Shown: one piece after another, positions 26,478 to 34,715 of the stretch
Layout of the letters: every line of letters starts with the position of its first letter
Position numbering within the stretch: position 1 is the stretch's first letter
Translations under genes and position numbers: made by a program
Notes under the pieces: generated by a model
What the model was told of the DNA's origin: nothing
The model's database searches: none
Seen by the model: the letters and a program-made list of their open reading frames with translations, nothing else
Origin: Aerobium sp039839275
GTDB taxonomy: Bacteria > Pseudomonadota > Alphaproteobacteria > Rhizobiales > Rhizobiaceae
Direction: 5' to 3'
Assembly (NCBI RefSeq): GCF_039839275.1
Contig: NZ_JBDOQP010000001.1
Coordinates: forward strand, 124,001 to 188,000
Length of the DNA stretch: 64,000 nt

Positions 26478-27415
26478 GTATCGCTGCCGGGAATGAAGGC
26501 GTCGAACGCCGCCAGCACCTGTTCGCGGAAGATGTTGCGCTCCTGCAGCAGTTCATGGCGCGCGCCGTCGATGGTCAACAATGAGGCTGTGCGTGCATTT
26601 CGCGCGTAGGCCTCGATCGCCCTGGTATCGACGACCTTGTCGAGACCTGCCGCCACCAACAGCATGGGCACTTTCAGACGCCGCATGAACTCGGGGTCGC
26701 ACACGGCTTCGATCGCGAGGCCCGCGCCGCGCACCCAGGATGCCGTCGCGCCGCCCGAGCCGAGTTCGGGGTGGTGGCGATAGATGGATTCGTTGCGCAT
26801 GAAGCGTTCGGCATCCTGGGTCAGCACGTTGCCCGCGAAGGGTACGGGCTCGTCACTGCCGCTCATCACCATATGCCCGAGCCCGACGGCATGCAGGAGG
26901 CCGGCGATGCGGCTGATGCTGCGCATCGACAGGGTCGGATGAGCCATCCCCAGCAGCGGCGCGATCAGCATCATGCGCGCTACCCGGTTGGTCAGGTGTT
27001 CCGCCGCCATGAGGGCGATGAGCGATCCGGTCGAGTGGGCCAGCACGAAATACGGGCCACGACAGTCCGGCAGCACGACCTGCTGGAAAAGCGGCTCGAT
27101 GTCGGCGGCGTAGTCAGCGAAGTCGCCGACATAGCCACGGCGTGGGTTCTGCAGCAGGCGGTCGGATCCGCCCTGGCCGCGCAGGTCCAGCACGACACTG
27201 CCGAAGCCGCGCTTCGACAGGTCCTCGACCGTCTCGAAATATTTCTCGATGCACTCGTTGCGGCCGGGGATGATGACCACCGTTCCCTGCAGCGGCCTTC
27301 CGTCAGCGGAAAAGCGCGCATAGCGCAGCCGTCTTCCGTCCGTCGTCGTCAGATAGCCTGCGACGGCGTGATCCGGCATCGGATTGCCCGGTGTTTCGAA
27401 AAGCTGCGCTTTCAT
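26474..27415 (-). CDS. Alpha/beta hydrolase (lysophospholipase-like)
   Basis: A 313-residue serine hydrolase from ATG 27415. The cap-containing fold starts with GTVVIIPGRNECIEKYF, the nucleophile elbow is LAHSTGSLIAL (A-H-S-T-G), and the C-terminal Asp/His segments are VAAGLDKVVD and IDGARHELLQE. It resembles monoacylglycerol lipase/lysophospholipase L2 (PldB-type) proteins. No signal peptide is present. It stands alone and shares a 437-bp divergent region with the hsp20 gene. Confidence 0.88.
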   Translation of the reverse strand: MKAQLFETPGNPMPDHAVAGYLTTTDGRRLRYARFSADGRPLQGTVVIIPGRNECIEKYFETVEDLSKRGFGSVVLDLRGQGGSDRLLQNPRRGYVGDFADYAADIEPLFQQVVLPDCRGPYFVLAHSTGSLIALMAAEHLTNRVARMMLIAPLLGMAHPTLSMRSISRIAGLLHAVGLGHMVMSGSDEPVPFAGNVLTQDAERFMRNESIYRHHPELGSGGATASWVRGAGLAIEAVCDPEFMRRLKVPMLLVAAGLDKVVDTRAIEAYARNARTASLLTIDGARHELLQERNIFREQVLAAFDAFIPGSDT

Positions 27416-27519
27416 GGCTGGCAGGTCCGTGGTCGGGCGGCGGGGAAGTCGAGCGACCCCTGATAGGAAGCGTGCCCGGCAATTGCAAAGGATTTTGCGA
27501 AGTCTCGTCAAGACAAGCA

Positions 27520-27556
27520 AAGGCCGGGAGAGCCCATCAGGACCACTCCCGGCCTT
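27520..27556. other. Long perfect hairpin in the hydrolase/hsp20 intergenic region
   Basis: AAGGCCGGGAG (27520-27530) and CTCCCGGCCTT (27546-27556) pair perfectly over 11 bp around a 15-base loop. Neither side has a clean T-run, though the minus strand continues TTTGCTTGTCTT. It may be the terminator of a leftward small RNA whose upstream part has C-rich stretches. A 47-codon minus-strand ORF from 27680 to 27537 ends inside its loop. Confidence 0.4.
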
Positions 27557-27712
27557 CTGTCGATCCGGGAGGAAGGGACGTTACACCCGGCTCAACAACG
27601 ATGACGGCGCAGGCCGTCTGTTCGCATTTGTTGTCCGGAGAATAGAATCGCCCGGCTGAACGGCGCCCGAAGGCGTGGTTCATCTTGCGTTCATCAAACT
27701 GCCCCGTGCCGC

Positions 27713-27743
27713 CTCTTGAAACGGCCATCCAGCGCACCCAAAT
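27713..27743 (+). promoter_or_regulatory. RpoH (heat-shock sigma) promoter
   Basis: CTCTTGAA at 27713-27720, a 17-bp spacer, then CCAAAT at 27738-27743. This fits the rhizobial RpoH consensus as I recall it (CNCTTGAA, N17, CCANAT). The predicted start is near 27750, giving a 5' leader of about 100 nt before hsp20. Confidence 0.75.
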
Positions 27744-27749
27744 CGTGGT

Positions 27750-27852
27750 TGCGGTCGCCGATAACGGGGCCGCTGGCTGCAGGGAAACGCCTTAACGGGT
27801 TTCACAATGCCGCCATACGCAAACACATGTTGCTCAACTGGAGAACAGACCC
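27750..27852 (+). promoter_or_regulatory. ROSE-like RNA thermometer in the hsp20 leader
   Basis: The leader can form three successive hairpins. The last (27829-27846) pairs GTT-G-CTC with GAG-AAC around a 5-base loop, leaving one G bulged out and masking the GGAG ribosome binding site at 27840-27843. This UUGCU-against-Shine-Dalgarno pairing with a bulged G is the hallmark of ROSE thermometers. A second hairpin (27784-27803) pairs GAAAC/GTTTC with another bulged G, and a first (from about 27751) pairs GCGGTC/GGCCGC. Heat would melt the last stem and open translation. Confidence 0.7.
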
Positions 27853-28317
27853 ATGCGTCACGTTGATTTTTCGCCGCTCTACCGTTCGACCGTCGGTTTC
27901 GACCGTCTCTTCACGATGCTCGATTCGCTCGCGCAGCCCGAAAACGGCCAGACCTATCCGCCCTACAACATCGAACGCACTGCCGAAGATGCGTATCGCA
28001 TCTCGATGGCGGTCGCCGGCTTCTCCGAGACCGAAATCTCGATCGAAGCCCACCGCAACGTTCTGACGGTGAAGGGAGAGAAGGCCGAAGAGCAGTCCGA
28101 TGACCGGCAGTTCCTGCATCGGGGCATTGCGTCGCGCGCCTTCGAGCGCCGCTTCCAGCTCGCCGATCATGTCGAGGTCGTCGGCGCGGAGCTTAAGAAT
28201 GGCCTGCTGCATATCGACCTGAAGCGCAACATCCCCGAGGAGATGAAGCCACGCCGGATCGAGATCAGTGCGTCGCCGTCATCGGCAAAGCAGATCGAAG
28301 CCCAGTCGGTCAACTGA
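27853..28317 (+). CDS. Small heat-shock protein, Hsp20/IbpA family
   Basis: This 154-residue holdase has an alpha-crystallin domain at about residues 40-140 (YRISMAVAGFSETEISIEA, then LKNGLLHIDLKRNIPEE) and a C-terminal basic I-x-I-type end. The N-terminal FDRLFTMLDS is typical of class A rhizobial small heat-shock proteins. It binds unfolding proteins in the cytoplasm. The upstream RpoH promoter and ROSE-like leader imply dual transcriptional and translational heat control. A terminator follows at 28340. Confidence 0.95.
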   Translation: MRHVDFSPLYRSTVGFDRLFTMLDSLAQPENGQTYPPYNIERTAEDAYRISMAVAGFSETEISIEAHRNVLTVKGEKAEEQSDDRQFLHRGIASRAFERRFQLADHVEVVGAELKNGLLHIDLKRNIPEEMKPRRIEISASPSSAKQIEAQSVN

Positions 28318-28339
28318 GACTGGCAACTCAGGTAGAACG

Positions 28340-28366
28340 GGCGGCGCCTTCCGGCGCCGCCTTTTT
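28340..28366 (+). terminator. Intrinsic terminator of hsp20
   Basis: GGCGGCGCC, loop TTCC, GGCGCCGCC and TTTTT lie 22 bp after the hsp20 stop. The 9-bp GC stem with a UUCC-type tetraloop is a strong terminator. Confidence 0.9.
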
Positions 28367-28391
28367 CATGTCGCGACGGCGAGCCACCGAG

Positions 28392-29438
28392 TCAGGCGAG
28401 GAGTTCGCCGAACCTGTCCACCTCCGCCCCGGTCGTGGCGAAGCTGGTCACGAAGCGGGTCATCGTTTCGTCACTGCCGATCTCGGCGGCGGACCCGTGG
28501 GGCGGATGCCAGGGATAGAAGGCCGCACCCGCGCCCTTCAACTCATCCACCTTCGACAGTTTGATGATCGGAAATACCTCGTTGGCCTGCGGTGCCCAGG
28601 CAAGACGCGCGTTGGCGGAGGCCTCGACGTGGCGCGCAAGCCGTGCGGCCATCGCGTTCGAGTGCCGCGCGGTCTCAAGCCACAGGCCATCCTTAAGATA
28701 GGCGTCGAATTGTGCTGCGATGAAGCGCGACTTGGAGAAGAGCTGCGCGGCCCGCTTGCGGATGAAGGGAAAGTCCCGAGCCTTGTCCGGATCCATGAAC
28801 ACGACCGCCTCGGCACACCAGCAGCCGTTCTTCGTGCCGCCGAAGGAGACGATGTCCACGCCGCTTTTCCATGTCATTTCAGCCGCCGAAACGTCGAGCG
28901 ACGCCAGGCCATTGGCGAAGCGTGCACCATCCATGTGTAGCGGCAGGCCATGCCGCCGCGCGATTTCCGAAATGGCCCTGATGCTGTCCAGGTCGTAGAC
29001 GGTGCCGATCTCGGTCGTCTGGGTGATCGAAACGGCGGCGGGCTGGCCGGAGTGGATGAACTGGGGCGGATAATGGCTGATCGCGGCTTCCAGCGCCTCC
29101 GGCTCCAACTTTCCCAGCGGCCCGTCCACGGGGCAGAGCCTGCCGTGGGTGAAATATTCGGGTGCGCCGGCCTCGTCGGCGATCATGTGTGCTTCGCGAT
29201 GGCAGAAGGCGACGCCGGCGGGTCTGGCGACGGCGCTCATCGACAGCGAGTTGGCGGCCGTGCCGGTGCCGACGAAGAAGACCGCGACCTCACGCTCGAA
29301 GATTTCGTTGAATGCGCGCTCGACCTGCTTGTCGAGGTCGCTCGATCCGTAGGCGGAGGCGAAGCCGGCAGCATGTCGGGTAAGGCTTTCGGCAATCTTG
29401 GGATGGGCGCCTGCCCAGTTGTCGGAGGCAAAGATCAT
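28392..29438 (-). CDS. Low-specificity L-threonine aldolase (beta-eliminating lyase family)
   Basis: This 348-residue PLP enzyme starts at MIFASDNWAGAHP (29438). It has the type I fold, with FVGTGTAANSLSM for phosphate binding, HMDGARFANGLAS holding the Asp that contacts the PLP nitrogen, and the Schiff-base lysine in SFGGTKNGCWCAEA. It cleaves threonine or allo-threonine to glycine and acetaldehyde, and related enzymes accept other beta-hydroxy amino acids. The gene is monocistronic and divergent from gltB, with 483 bp between them. Confidence 0.92.
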   Translation of the reverse strand: MIFASDNWAGAHPKIAESLTRHAAGFASAYGSSDLDKQVERAFNEIFEREVAVFFVGTGTAANSLSMSAVARPAGVAFCHREAHMIADEAGAPEYFTHGRLCPVDGPLGKLEPEALEAAISHYPPQFIHSGQPAAVSITQTTEIGTVYDLDSIRAISEIARRHGLPLHMDGARFANGLASLDVSAAEMTWKSGVDIVSFGGTKNGCWCAEAVVFMDPDKARDFPFIRKRAAQLFSKSRFIAAQFDAYLKDGLWLETARHSNAMAARLARHVEASANARLAWAPQANEVFPIIKLSKVDELKGAGAAFYPWHPPHGSAAEIGSDETMTRFVTSFATTGAEVDRFGELLA

Positions 29439-29921
29439 GAAAAAATATCCAGAATTGTTGTCGGCGCGCACTTTGGACGAGGCTTCCGGTAGCAGGCAAG
29501 GCCAAACCGCGAAACATGAAGCCGAACAACGCTGGCGAACGGAACAGGTAGATATAGGCCTGTTTCGTGAAATAAAATTACGCAGCCTGCCGGATTTTTT
29601 TGCACATCCGTCTTGTGTGCGTGTAACCTTTGTGGCATATCGAATATAGGACAGCATTGCTGTCTTATTTAGCGTGCCTTGATGGCCGGATTGGGCGTAT
29701 GATATTCGCCAATCCGGTTTTCGATGCGCGCGGACTCGGGCGGGTTGGTGGTAGGTGCAAGCACCGGCGATCTCGTCCGCGAAGGAACCCGGAGCCCGGC
29801 GGCACGACGTTCCCCGCGCGGCCTTTCGAAAGATATGCCGACAGAATGCCGGAAGTGCGCTCTCGACGTGCCTGCCGGTTTGAAGCGACCGCCCACGATG
29901 GGCCATTTGGAGGATAAGGCG
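29439..29921 (+). promoter_or_regulatory. gltB upstream region with structured leader
   Basis: This 483-bp gap has no convincing gene. Its first 220 bp are AT-richer than the surroundings. A possible promoter is TTGTGT (29613-29618), N17, CATATC (29636-29641). Just downstream come a short hairpin GACAGC-ATT-GCTGTC (29650-29664) and a stronger one pairing CCGGATTGG with CCAATCCGG (29686-29717, one bulged G), which is followed by TTTT. That looks like an attenuator or the end of a small leader RNA. From about 29722 to gltB there are 200 bp without visible signal apart from GGAGG at 29909. Confidence 0.5.
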
Positions 29922-32900
29922 ATGACGGACCTGACGCCATCTGAAACGACCGGACATTTCCCGGCCGCCCAGACCAAAGCGGCCGCCGTCAAAACCAATG
30001 CCGTGACATTCGGCCTGCCGGCTGCGCAGGGTCTGTATGACCCGCGCAACGAACACGATGCGTGCGGCGTCGGTTTCATCGCGCACATGAAGGGTGAGAA
30101 GTCGCACCAGATCGTCAAGGACGGGCTGTTCATGCTCGAGAACCTGACGCATCGCGGCGCGGTGGGCGCAGATCCGCTGATGGGCGACGGCGCGGGCGTG
30201 CTGGTGCAGATACCAGACCGGTTCTTCCGCGAGGAAATGGCCGCGCAGGGCGTGGAATTGCCCGAGCCGGGCCACTACGCCATCGGCCACATCTTCATGC
30301 CAAGCGACGACGCCTTGCGCGCGCGCGCGGAGGAGATCATCGCCGAGGTGGTTCAGCAGGAAGGCCAGACGCTGCTCGGCTTCCGCGACGTTCCGGTCGA
30401 CAATTCCTCGTTGTCGAAGGCGCCCGAGATCGCCGCGTCCGAACCCGTGCACCGCCAGGTGTTCATCGGCCGCAGCGCGGCGATCGACAGCGAAGAAGAA
30501 TTCGAGAGGCGCCTGTTCATTCTGCGCAAGGTCATATCCGGACGCATCTACGCGGAGACCGGCGGCCGCTCGACCAGCGCCTACACGGTGTCGCTGTCGT
30601 CGCGCACCATCGTCTACAAGGGCATGTTCCTCGCCTATCAGGTAGGCGTCTACTACAAGGACCTGTCGGACCCGCGCTTTGAATCGGCGCTGATCCTCGT
30701 GCACCAGCGCTTCTCCACCAATACGTTCCCGTCCTGGCAGCTCGCGCATCCGTATCGCATGGTGGCACACAATGGCGAGATCAACACGCTGCGCGGCAAC
30801 GTCAACTGGATGGCGGCGCGGCAGGCGTCGATCGATTCGGAACTGTTCGGCAACGACATCGCCAAGCTCTGGCCAATTTCCTACGAGGGCCAGTCGGACA
30901 CGGCGTGTTTCGACAACGCGCTCGAGTTCCTGTTCCAGGGCGGCTATTCGCTCGCTCACGCGATGATGATGCTTATCCCGGAAGCGTGGGCCGGCAACAA
31001 GCTGATGGATGGCGAGCGCAAGGCATTCTACGAATACCATGCGGCGCTGATGGAGCCATGGGACGGTCCAGCCGCGGTGGCCTTCACTGACGGCCGCCAG
31101 ATCGGCGCGACGCTCGACCGCAACGGCCTGCGGCCGGCGCGCTACGTCGTCACCAATGACGACCGTGTCATCATGGCGTCCGAAGCAGGTGCGCTGCCGG
31201 TGCCGGAAGAAATCGTGGTGCGCAAGTGGCGGCTGCAGCCGGGCCGCATGCTGCTGATCGACCTCGAGGAAGGGCGCATCGTCTCCGACGAGGAGATCAA
31301 GTCGCAGATCGCGACCAAGCACCCGTACCGCAAGTGGCTCGACAACACCCAGCTCATCCTTGAAGAGTTGAAGCCGGTCGAACCGCGAGCGCTTCGCAAG
31401 GATGTGTCGCTGCTCGATCGCCAGCAGGCCTTCGGCTACACGCAGGAAGACACCAAGATCCTGATGTCGCCGATGGCGACTACCGGCCAGGAGGCAGTCG
31501 GCTCGATGGGCACCGACACGCCGATCTCGGCGATGTCCGACAAGTCCAAGCTGCTCTACACCTATTTCAAGCAGAACTTCGCCCAGGTCACCAACCCGCC
31601 GATCGATCCGATCCGCGAAGAACTGGTGATGAGCCTCGTCTCCTTCATCGGTCCGCGGCCCAATATCTTCGATCTCGTGGGCTCGTCGCGCAAGAAGCGG
31701 CTCGAGGTGCGCCAGCCGATCCTCACCAATGGCGACCTGGAAAAAATCCGCTCGATCGGCCACACCGAGGATCGCTTCGACACCAAGACGCTCGACGTCA
31801 CCTATTCGGTGATGGAGGGCGCGGCTGGCATGCTGGGCGCCGTAGAGCGCCTGTGCGAGCGTGCCGAGGCGGCCGTTGCCGGCGGCTATAACATCATCAT
31901 CCTCTCGGATCGCCAGCTCGGGCCAGATCGCATCGCGATCCCGGCACTGTTGGCGACGGCATCCGTGCATCATCATCTGATCCGCAAAGGGCTGCGTACC
32001 TCAGTAGGACTGGTGGTCGAGTCGGGGGAACCGCGCGAGGTGCATCATTTCTGCTGCCTCGCGGGCTTCGGCGCCGAAGCGATCAACCCGTATCTCGCCT
32101 TCGACACGCTGCTCGACATGCATCGCAAGGGCGAGTTTCCGCCTGAGGTCGATGCCTACGAGGTGGTGTCCCGCTACATCAAGTCGATCGGCAAGGGCAT
32201 CCTCAAGGTGATGTCGAAGATGGGCATATCGACGTACCAGTCCTATTGCGGCGCGCAGATTTTCGACGCGATCGGGCTGTCGAGCGAATTTGTCGAGAAG
32301 TACTTCACCGGCACCGCCACCACCATCGAGGGCGTCGGCCTGCCGGAAGTCGCTGAGGAGACGGTGCAGCGTCACGAACTGGCGTTCAGCGACGACCCCG
32401 TCCTGCGCAATGCGCTCGAAGTGGGCGGCGAGTACATGTTCCGCATGCGCGGCGAGGCGCATATGTGGTCTCCGGACGCCGTGGCGACGCTGCAGCACGC
32501 GGTGCGCAAGGGCTCCTGGGAAACCTACAAGGACTTTTCCGCGCAGGTGGACAGCGCCTCGGCGCGGGCCAAGAACATACGTGGCCTGTTCCGCATCAAG
32601 GACGCCGAGAATACCGGCCGCACGCCCGTGCCGCTGGAAGAGGTCGAACCCGCCGCCGACATCGTGAAGCGGTTCTCGACCGGTGCGATGTCGTTCGGGT
32701 CGATCTCGCGCGAGGCGCACACCACGCTTGCCATCGCCATGAACCGCATCGGCGGCAAGTCGAATACGGGGGAGGGCGGCGAAGAACCCGACCGCTACAT
32801 GAAGATGCCGGACGGCTCGCAGAATCCCGAGCGCTCGGCCATCAAGCAGGTGGCTTCCGGACGTTTCGGCGTGACGACGGAATATCTGGTCAACTCCGAC

Positions 32901-34649
32901 ATGATGCAGATCAAGGTCGCGCAGGGCGCCAAGCCCGGTGAGGGCGGCCAGTTGCCCGGCCACAAGGTCGACGCGACAATCGCAAAGACGCGGCATTCGA
33001 CGCCGGGCGTCGGGCTGATCTCGCCACCGCCGCATCACGACATCTATTCGATCGAGGATCTGGCGCAGCTCATCTACGACCTCAAGAACGTCAACCCGAC
33101 GGCGGACGTTTCGGTCAAGCTGGTCTCGGAGGTGGGTGTCGGCACCGTGGCCGCCGGCGTCGCCAAGGCGCGCGCCGACCACATCACGATTTCCGGCTAC
33201 GATGGCGGCACCGGCGCGTCGCCGCTGACCTCGCTCAAGCATGCCGGCAGCCCATGGGAAATGGGTCTTGCCGAAACGCACCAGACGCTGGTCCTCAATG
33301 GCCTGCGGAGCCGCGTGGCGCTGCAGGTCGATGGCGGGTTGAAGACCGGCCGCGATGTCATCATCGGCGCGCTGCTGGGCGCAGACGAGTTCGGTTTCTC
33401 GACCGCGCCGCTGATCGCGGCGGGCTGCATCATGATGCGCAAGTGCCATCTCAACACCTGCCCCGTGGGCGTGGCGACACAGGACCCCGTCCTGCGCAAG
33501 CGTTTCAAGGGCGCGCCAGAGCACGTCATCAACTACTTCTTCTACGTTGCAGAGGAAGTGCGGGAGATCCTCGCGCGGATGGGCTATCGCACGCTGAACA
33601 AGATCATCGGCGACACCGACCTGATCGAAAAGCAGCCGGTGGTGGAACACTGGAAGGCCAAGGGACTGGACTTCACCCGCATCTTCCACAAGCCGGACGC
33701 GCCGAAGGAAGAAAGCTACTGGACGCGTCGCCAGGAGCACCCGATCGACGATGTGCTCGACCGCAGGCTCATCGAGCAGGCGATGCCGGCCCTTGAAACG
33801 AAGCAGCCTGTGAAGATCGAGATGCCGATCCGCAATGTCGACCGCTCGGCCGGCGCGATGCTGTCGGGCGAAGTCGCCAAGCGCTTCGGCCACAAGGGGC
33901 TCAAGGAAGACACCATCGCGGTGCGGCTCACCGGCACCGCGGGGCAGTCGTTCGGCGCCTTCCTGGCGCGCGGCGTCTCGTTCGAACTCATCGGCGACGG
34001 CAACGACTATGTCGGCAAGGGCCTGTCTGGCGGACGCATCGTGATCCGCCCCGACGACAAGGCGCAGATCATTCCCGAAGAGTCGATCATCGTCGGCAAC
34101 ACGGTGCTCTACGGTGCGGTCGAGGGCGAATGCTACTTCCGTGGCGTCGCCGGCGAACGCTTCGCCGTGCGGAATTCGGGCGCGGTGACCGTCGTCGAGG
34201 GCGTCGGCGACCATGGCTGCGAATACATGACCGGCGGTGTCGTCGTCGTCATCGGCCAGACGGGTCGCAACTTTGCTGCCGGCATGTCGGGTGGCGTCGC
34301 CTATGTTCTTGACGAGGCGGGCGATTTCGCTGAACGCTGCAACATGGCAATGGTCGAACTCGAGCCGGTGCCCGAGGAAGACGACATGCTTGAGAAGTTG
34401 CATCACCATGGTGGCGATATCGCCCACAAGGGCCGAGTCGACGTTTCAGGCGACATGACGAGGCATGACGAGGAGCGGCTAGTCCAGCTGATCTCCAACC
34501 ACATGCACTATACGGGCTCCACCCGTGCCAAGGCGATCCTCGACAACTGGGCGGACTTCCGGCCGAAATTCCGGAAAGTCATGCCGGTCGAGTATCGACG
34601 CGCGCTCCAGGAAATGGAACGCCTGCGCATGAATGTTGCCGCAGAATAG
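29922..34649 (+). CDS. gltB: Glutamate synthase large subunit
   Basis: A 1575-residue NADPH-dependent GOGAT alpha subunit, starting at ATG 29922 with GGAGG eight bases upstream. The nucleophile C48 of the class II glutaminase domain (HDACGVGF) implies removal of a 47-residue propeptide. The FMN synthase domain holds GEGGEEPDRY and a 3Fe-4S cluster block (C-x5-C-x4-C in CIMMRKCHLNTC). The C-terminal GXGXG beta-helix (GGVVVVIGQTGRNFAAGMSGG) follows. It makes two glutamates from 2-oxoglutarate and glutamine, with GltD supplying electrons. The long leader may regulate it. Confidence 0.97.
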   Translation: MTDLTPSETTGHFPAAQTKAAAVKTNAVTFGLPAAQGLYDPRNEHDACGVGFIAHMKGEKSHQIVKDGLFMLENLTHRGAVGADPLMGDGAGVLVQIPDRFFREEMAAQGVELPEPGHYAIGHIFMPSDDALRARAEEIIAEVVQQEGQTLLGFRDVPVDNSSLSKAPEIAASEPVHRQVFIGRSAAIDSEEEFERRLFILRKVISGRIYAETGGRSTSAYTVSLSSRTIVYKGMFLAYQVGVYYKDLSDPRFESALILVHQRFSTNTFPSWQLAHPYRMVAHNGEINTLRGNVNWMAARQASIDSELFGNDIAKLWPISYEGQSDTACFDNALEFLFQGGYSLAHAMMMLIPEAWAGNKLMDGERKAFYEYHAALMEPWDGPAAVAFTDGRQIGATLDRNGLRPARYVVTNDDRVIMASEAGALPVPEEIVVRKWRLQPGRMLLIDLEEGRIVSDEEIKSQIATKHPYRKWLDNTQLILEELKPVEPRALRKDVSLLDRQQAFGYTQEDTKILMSPMATTGQEAVGSMGTDTPISAMSDKSKLLYTYFKQNFAQVTNPPIDPIREELVMSLVSFIGPRPNIFDLVGSSRKKRLEVRQPILTNGDLEKIRSIGHTEDRFDTKTLDVTYSVMEGAAGMLGAVERLCERAEAAVAGGYNIIILSDRQLGPDRIAIPALLATASVHHHLIRKGLRTSVGLVVESGEPREVHHFCCLAGFGAEAINPYLAFDTLLDMHRKGEFPPEVDAYEVVSRYIKSIGKGILKVMSKMGISTYQSYCGAQIFDAIGLSSEFVEKYFTGTATTIEGVGLPEVAEETVQRHELAFSDDPVLRNALEVGGEYMFRMRGEAHMWSPDAVATLQHAVRKGSWETYKDFSAQVDSASARAKNIRGLFRIKDAENTGRTPVPLEEVEPAADIVKRFSTGAMSFGSISREAHTTLAIAMNRIGGKSNTGEGGEEPDRYMKMPDGSQNPERSAIKQVASGRFGVTTEYLVNSDMMQIKVAQGAKPGEGGQLPGHKVDATIAKTRHSTPGVGLISPPPHHDIYSIEDLAQLIYDLKNVNPTADVSVKLVSEVGVGTVAAGVAKARADHITISGYDGGTGASPLTSLKHAGSPWEMGLAETHQTLVLNGLRSRVALQVDGGLKTGRDVIIGALLGADEFGFSTAPLIAAGCIMMRKCHLNTCPVGVATQDPVLRKRFKGAPEHVINYFFYVAEEVREILARMGYRTLNKIIGDTDLIEKQPVVEHWKAKGLDFTRIFHKPDAPKEESYWTRRQEHPIDDVLDRRLIEQAMPALETKQPVKIEMPIRNVDRSAGAMLSGEVAKRFGHKGLKEDTIAVRLTGTAGQSFGAFLARGVSFELIGDGNDYVGKGLSGGRIVIRPDDKAQIIPEESIIVGNTVLYGAVEGECYFRGVAGERFAVRNSGAVTVVEGVGDHGCEYMTGGVVVVIGQTGRNFAAGMSGGVAYVLDEAGDFAERCNMAMVELEPVPEEDDMLEKLHHHGGDIAHKGRVDVSGDMTRHDEERLVQLISNHMHYTGSTRAKAILDNWADFRPKFRKVMPVEYRRALQEMERLRMNVAAE

Positions 34650-34715
34650 TCGTGAACGTCATTGCTGTGCCCGGAGGCCGGCCGCGCAGGCCGCCTCCCG
34701 AGGCTGGAGGTTAGA

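Noticed and set aside
29622..29650. A sigma-54 promoter for gltB at TGGCATATCGAATAT
   Set aside because: The TGGC half is present, but the required TTGC element at the right distance is missing.
28392..31976. A 1194-codon open frame on the minus strand covering the threonine aldolase and part of gltB
   Set aside because: Only its last 348 codons match a protein family. The rest is antisense to gltB and has the His/Arg/Val-rich composition of a high-GC shadow frame.
32001..34427. An 808-codon minus-strand frame inside gltB
   Set aside because: It lies entirely antisense to the well-supported gltB reading frame and shows no domain pattern.
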